Part shown: positions 62,551-64,000 of the stretch, one piece after another
How the letters are laid out: each line of letters opens with the position of its first letter
Position numbering within the stretch: the stretch's first letter is position 1
Source: Defluviitaleaceae bacterium
GTDB taxonomy: Bacteria > Bacillota > Clostridia > Lachnospirales > WQUN01
DNA length: 64,000 bases
Reading direction: 5' to 3'
NCBI GenBank assembly: GCA_009781725.1
Contig: WQVF01000003.1
Span: 33,567 to 97,566 of the forward strand
Notes under the pieces: model-generated
What the model was told of the DNA's origin: nothing
Database searches by the model: none
The model's input: only the letters and a program-made list of their open reading frames with translations
Translations under genes and position numbers: made by a program

Positions 62551-62630
62551 AGGACAGACATCATGAACCCGCGGCACCAAAGAATTACATTACTTTGGGT
62601 GACGCGGGCGTCATGATATCTGTCTCATTA
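62551..62630. repeat. Long hairpin after fba
   Basis: Outer arms ACAGACATCATGA and TCATGATATCTGTCT, inner arms CCCGCGGCACCAAAG and CTTTGGGTGACGCGGG. It could be a fold-back repeat or a large terminator structure. Confidence 0.5.
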
Positions 62631-62641
62631 AGGAGTAGTAT

Positions 62642-62716
62642 AAAGCCCATCATCCTGGGCTTGACTAGTCTTTCGACAATGATAATGGGATTCCGGATTA
62701 AATCCGGGATGACGAG
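62642..62716. repeat. REP-like palindrome related to the one at 54588
   Basis: CATCCTGGGCTTGACTAG on the left and CCGGATTAAATCCGGGATGACGA on the right. Layout and ends match the repeat at 54588. Confidence 0.5.
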
Positions 62717-62918
62717 CCTTGAAATTACGGTATTTTTAGCGCGACAGCCCCTTTTCAGTATGGGGGATGATAACAATGTAAGAAAATGAATGTATGCTGT
62801 GTTAAGTCAGATGCAATTCCATTGATAATATATCATCAGTGTATGCGGTTGTCGCTTTTATTAACTTGCCAATGAGATTGATAATGAATATCGACAACAG
62901 TTCAAGGGGAATCACTAT

Positions 62919-62950
62919 AAAACCCAGAGAATCGACATCTCTGGGTTTTA
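62919..62950. terminator. Bidirectional terminator
   Basis: AAAACCCAGAGA pairs perfectly with TCTCTGGGTTTT around a 7-base loop, with A on one side and T on the other. It serves fba and possibly the DUF4956 gene. Confidence 0.75.
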
Positions 62951-62987
62951 ATGATTTTGCATATAAACGTATAAATATCCTTTCCTA

Positions 62988-63080
62988 TAGCGAATTAATT
63001 CGAAATCAGTCCAGCCTGTCGCCGAAAACGTGTAGAATCGTTCACGATTTTCGGCTCGGTCTGGACTGTTTCTCATTATA
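62988..63080 (-). repeat. Family A fold-back element, copy 4 (reverse orientation, shortened end)
   Basis: TAGCGAATTAATTCGAAATC at the left end after TA. The right end reads CTGTTTCTCAT and goes directly to TATA, lacking the nine bases TTAATTCGC found in other copies. It ends three bases before the stop of the DUF4956 gene. Confidence 0.82.
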
Positions 63081-63082
63081 AC

Positions 63083-63763
63083 TTACAACTCTTCCATATC
63101 CCGTCGTCCACGGCCTAGTATTATGCTCAAATTCCCGTTGCGTTCCCGCAATTCGTCTATAAATGCCTTGGGCATAGAGGTTGTTTTTAATCTTACCGTA
63201 TAGGTCAATTCATAAAGACTACCCATCTGAGTGGTTCTCACGTTTTCCAGTTCGTAACTCAATGCGTATTTATCCAATATATCCTCAAACAGGCCTTCGT
63301 AGTCCAGATTCTCCGGGATTTTTATTTTCAACTGGCGATAGTTAAATTCACCCTTACCAAACTGGGTCACCGTAAGCACCAAGCTGGTACCGCCGATGAT
63401 AACCAGGAACATAAAGGCAAAGAATAAATACCCAAGCCCTGTTACAAATCCCAATCCCATAGAAAGGAATAAGTGTCCGATATCCCGGGCATTGCCTGGT
63501 ACCGACCGGAATCGTATTAAAGCAAAGGCCCCAGCTAAGGCAATCCCTACGCCAATATTTCCGCTGGCAAGCATTACTATGATTTGCACCAAAGCCGGCA
63601 TAAGCACCAGCATCATTGCAAGCCCCTGGCTATATGCATTTTTAAACCTGTAAACCATGGCTACGCCCAGTCCACACGCTAGGGAGACCAAAGTACATAG
63701 CACCAAAGCCCCCAATATATGCATATCGCTGGTGGTCACACTTGAGGTTATGGTATCAAGCAT
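63083..63763 (-). CDS. DUF4956 membrane protein
   Basis: A 226-residue protein with about four membrane segments in the first 130 residues; GIALAGAFALIRFRSVPGNARDIGHLF is the family signature. A soluble C-terminal domain follows (about 140-226). DUF4956 genes often stand with a VTC-type polyphosphate polymerase and a CotH kinase gene. A VTC gene, if present, would be past the right edge, beyond the tandem repeats. Confidence 0.85.
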   Translation of the reverse strand: MLDTITSSVTTSDMHILGALVLCTLVSLACGLGVAMVYRFKNAYSQGLAMMLVLMPALVQIIVMLASGNIGVGIALAGAFALIRFRSVPGNARDIGHLFLSMGLGFVTGLGYLFFAFMFLVIIGGTSLVLTVTQFGKGEFNYRQLKIKIPENLDYEGLFEDILDKYALSYELENVRTTQMGSLYELTYTVRLKTTSMPKAFIDELRERNGNLSIILGRGRRDMEEL

Positions 63764-63790
63764 AAGCTAATTCATCGCCTTTCTATACAG

Positions 63791-64000
63791 AATGCTGAAA
63801 AATCTTACCGACGACGAGCCGAATCTGCGAACGCATCTACGCAGAATCGGCGACAGAGGAGGTTAGAGTTTTCGCATTTCTGTTGCTGAATGCTGAAAAA
63901 TCTTACCGACGACGAGCCGAATCTGCGAACGCATCTACGCAGAATCGGCGACAGAGGAGGTTAGAGTTTTCGCACTTCTGTTGCTGAATGCTGAAAAATC
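63791..64000. repeat. 98-bp tandem repeat array running off the window
   Basis: Two full units start at 63791 and 63889, and a third begins at 63987. The two full units differ at one position (GCATTTC against GCACTTC). Each contains GAGCCGAATCTGCG...CGCAGAATCGGCGACAG, a near-palindrome that resembles the core of family A elements. Confidence 0.92.

Larger units (their letters stand above)
62545..63082. other. Intergenic region with several palindromes
   Basis: About 540 bases after the aldolase gene, holding a long hairpin (62551-62630), a REP-like repeat (62642-62716), a terminator (62919-62950) and a family A element (62988-63080). No gene was found. Confidence 0.7.

Noticed and set aside
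63791..64000. Tandem array as a CRISPR array
   Set aside because: The entire 98-bp unit repeats with one difference. There are no unique spacers between short repeats and no cas genes.

Overview
The window looks like the chromosome of an anaerobic, endospore-forming Firmicute of class Clostridia. Evidence for sporulation is the spoIIAA-spoIIAB-sigF operon at the left edge and a spoVAA-AB-AC-AD-AE operon at 15.9-19.1 kb. Evidence for anaerobic metabolism is a ferredoxin-dependent 2-oxoacid oxidoreductase with Ptb/Buk-type acid production. No tRNA, rRNA, CRISPR array, prophage or intact transposase gene was recognised. Family or genus cannot be assigned from the sequence alone.

Layout. 0-1.3 kb: forespore sigma factor operon (minus). 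1.4-4.9 kb: bactofilin, DUF1385 protein, prmC and prfA (plus). 4.9-8.1 kb: a yxlEFG-like ABC exporter and an XRE-TPR regulator (minus). 8.4-12.3 kb: part of a type IV pilus machinery (prepilin peptidase, a fused PilM-PilN, PilO). 12.5-19.1 kb: a YgjV-like membrane protein, a glycosyltransferase-CsaB fusion and the spoVA operon. 19.2-24.5 kb: a lone fumarase alpha subunit, two ABC-2 permeases separated by an AraC-kinase fusion gene, and an M28 peptidase. 24.6-32.1 kb: a branched-chain amino acid fermentation cluster. There, leucine/valine dehydrogenase makes 2-oxoacids, VorDBAC oxidises them to branched acyl-CoA and reduced ferredoxin, and Ptb plus Buk turn the acyl-CoA into acid and ATP. A cupin and a small-molecule kinase gene sit in the middle. 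32.1-40.6 kb: regulators, GNAT, a Sel1/WG-repeat gene broken by a small mobile element, proC, an HhH-SNF2 helicase, a beta-lactamase-fold hydrolase and a PadR regulator. 41.2-45.4 kb: an LplABC-type carbohydrate ABC transporter. 45.4-52.5 kb: phosphoesterase, RCC1-like lipoprotein, dCMP deaminase, a divergent UvrA and a nucleotidyltransferase. 52.8-63.8 kb: hfq, a YnbB-like PLP enzyme, a VanY-type carboxypeptidase, two paralogous beta-lactamase-fold proteins flanking an M29 aminopeptidase and an ECF sigma/anti-sigma pair, a class II aldolase and a DUF4956 membrane protein.

The most unusual feature is a set of small (about 100-116 bp), fold-back, intergenic elements. Three families (called A, B and C here) have different cores and different paired arms. 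All share the ends TAG[C/T]GAA...TTC[A/G]CTA, usually next to TA dinucleotides, and two internal boxes, TTCGAAATC and GTTTCTCA. One family A copy sits inside a WG-repeat gene. Removing it with one TA restores the reading frame exactly, so it is a mobile element with TA target duplication. Some element ends supply stop codons of neighbouring genes. A 98-bp tandem array at the right edge has a core resembling family A. Several shorter repeat families lie in 5' leaders and intergenic spaces.

A second theme is translation starts. spoVAA, the prepilin peptidase gene and perhaps ptb have good Shine-Dalgarno sequences facing AUC, AUU and AUA codons instead of a standard start.
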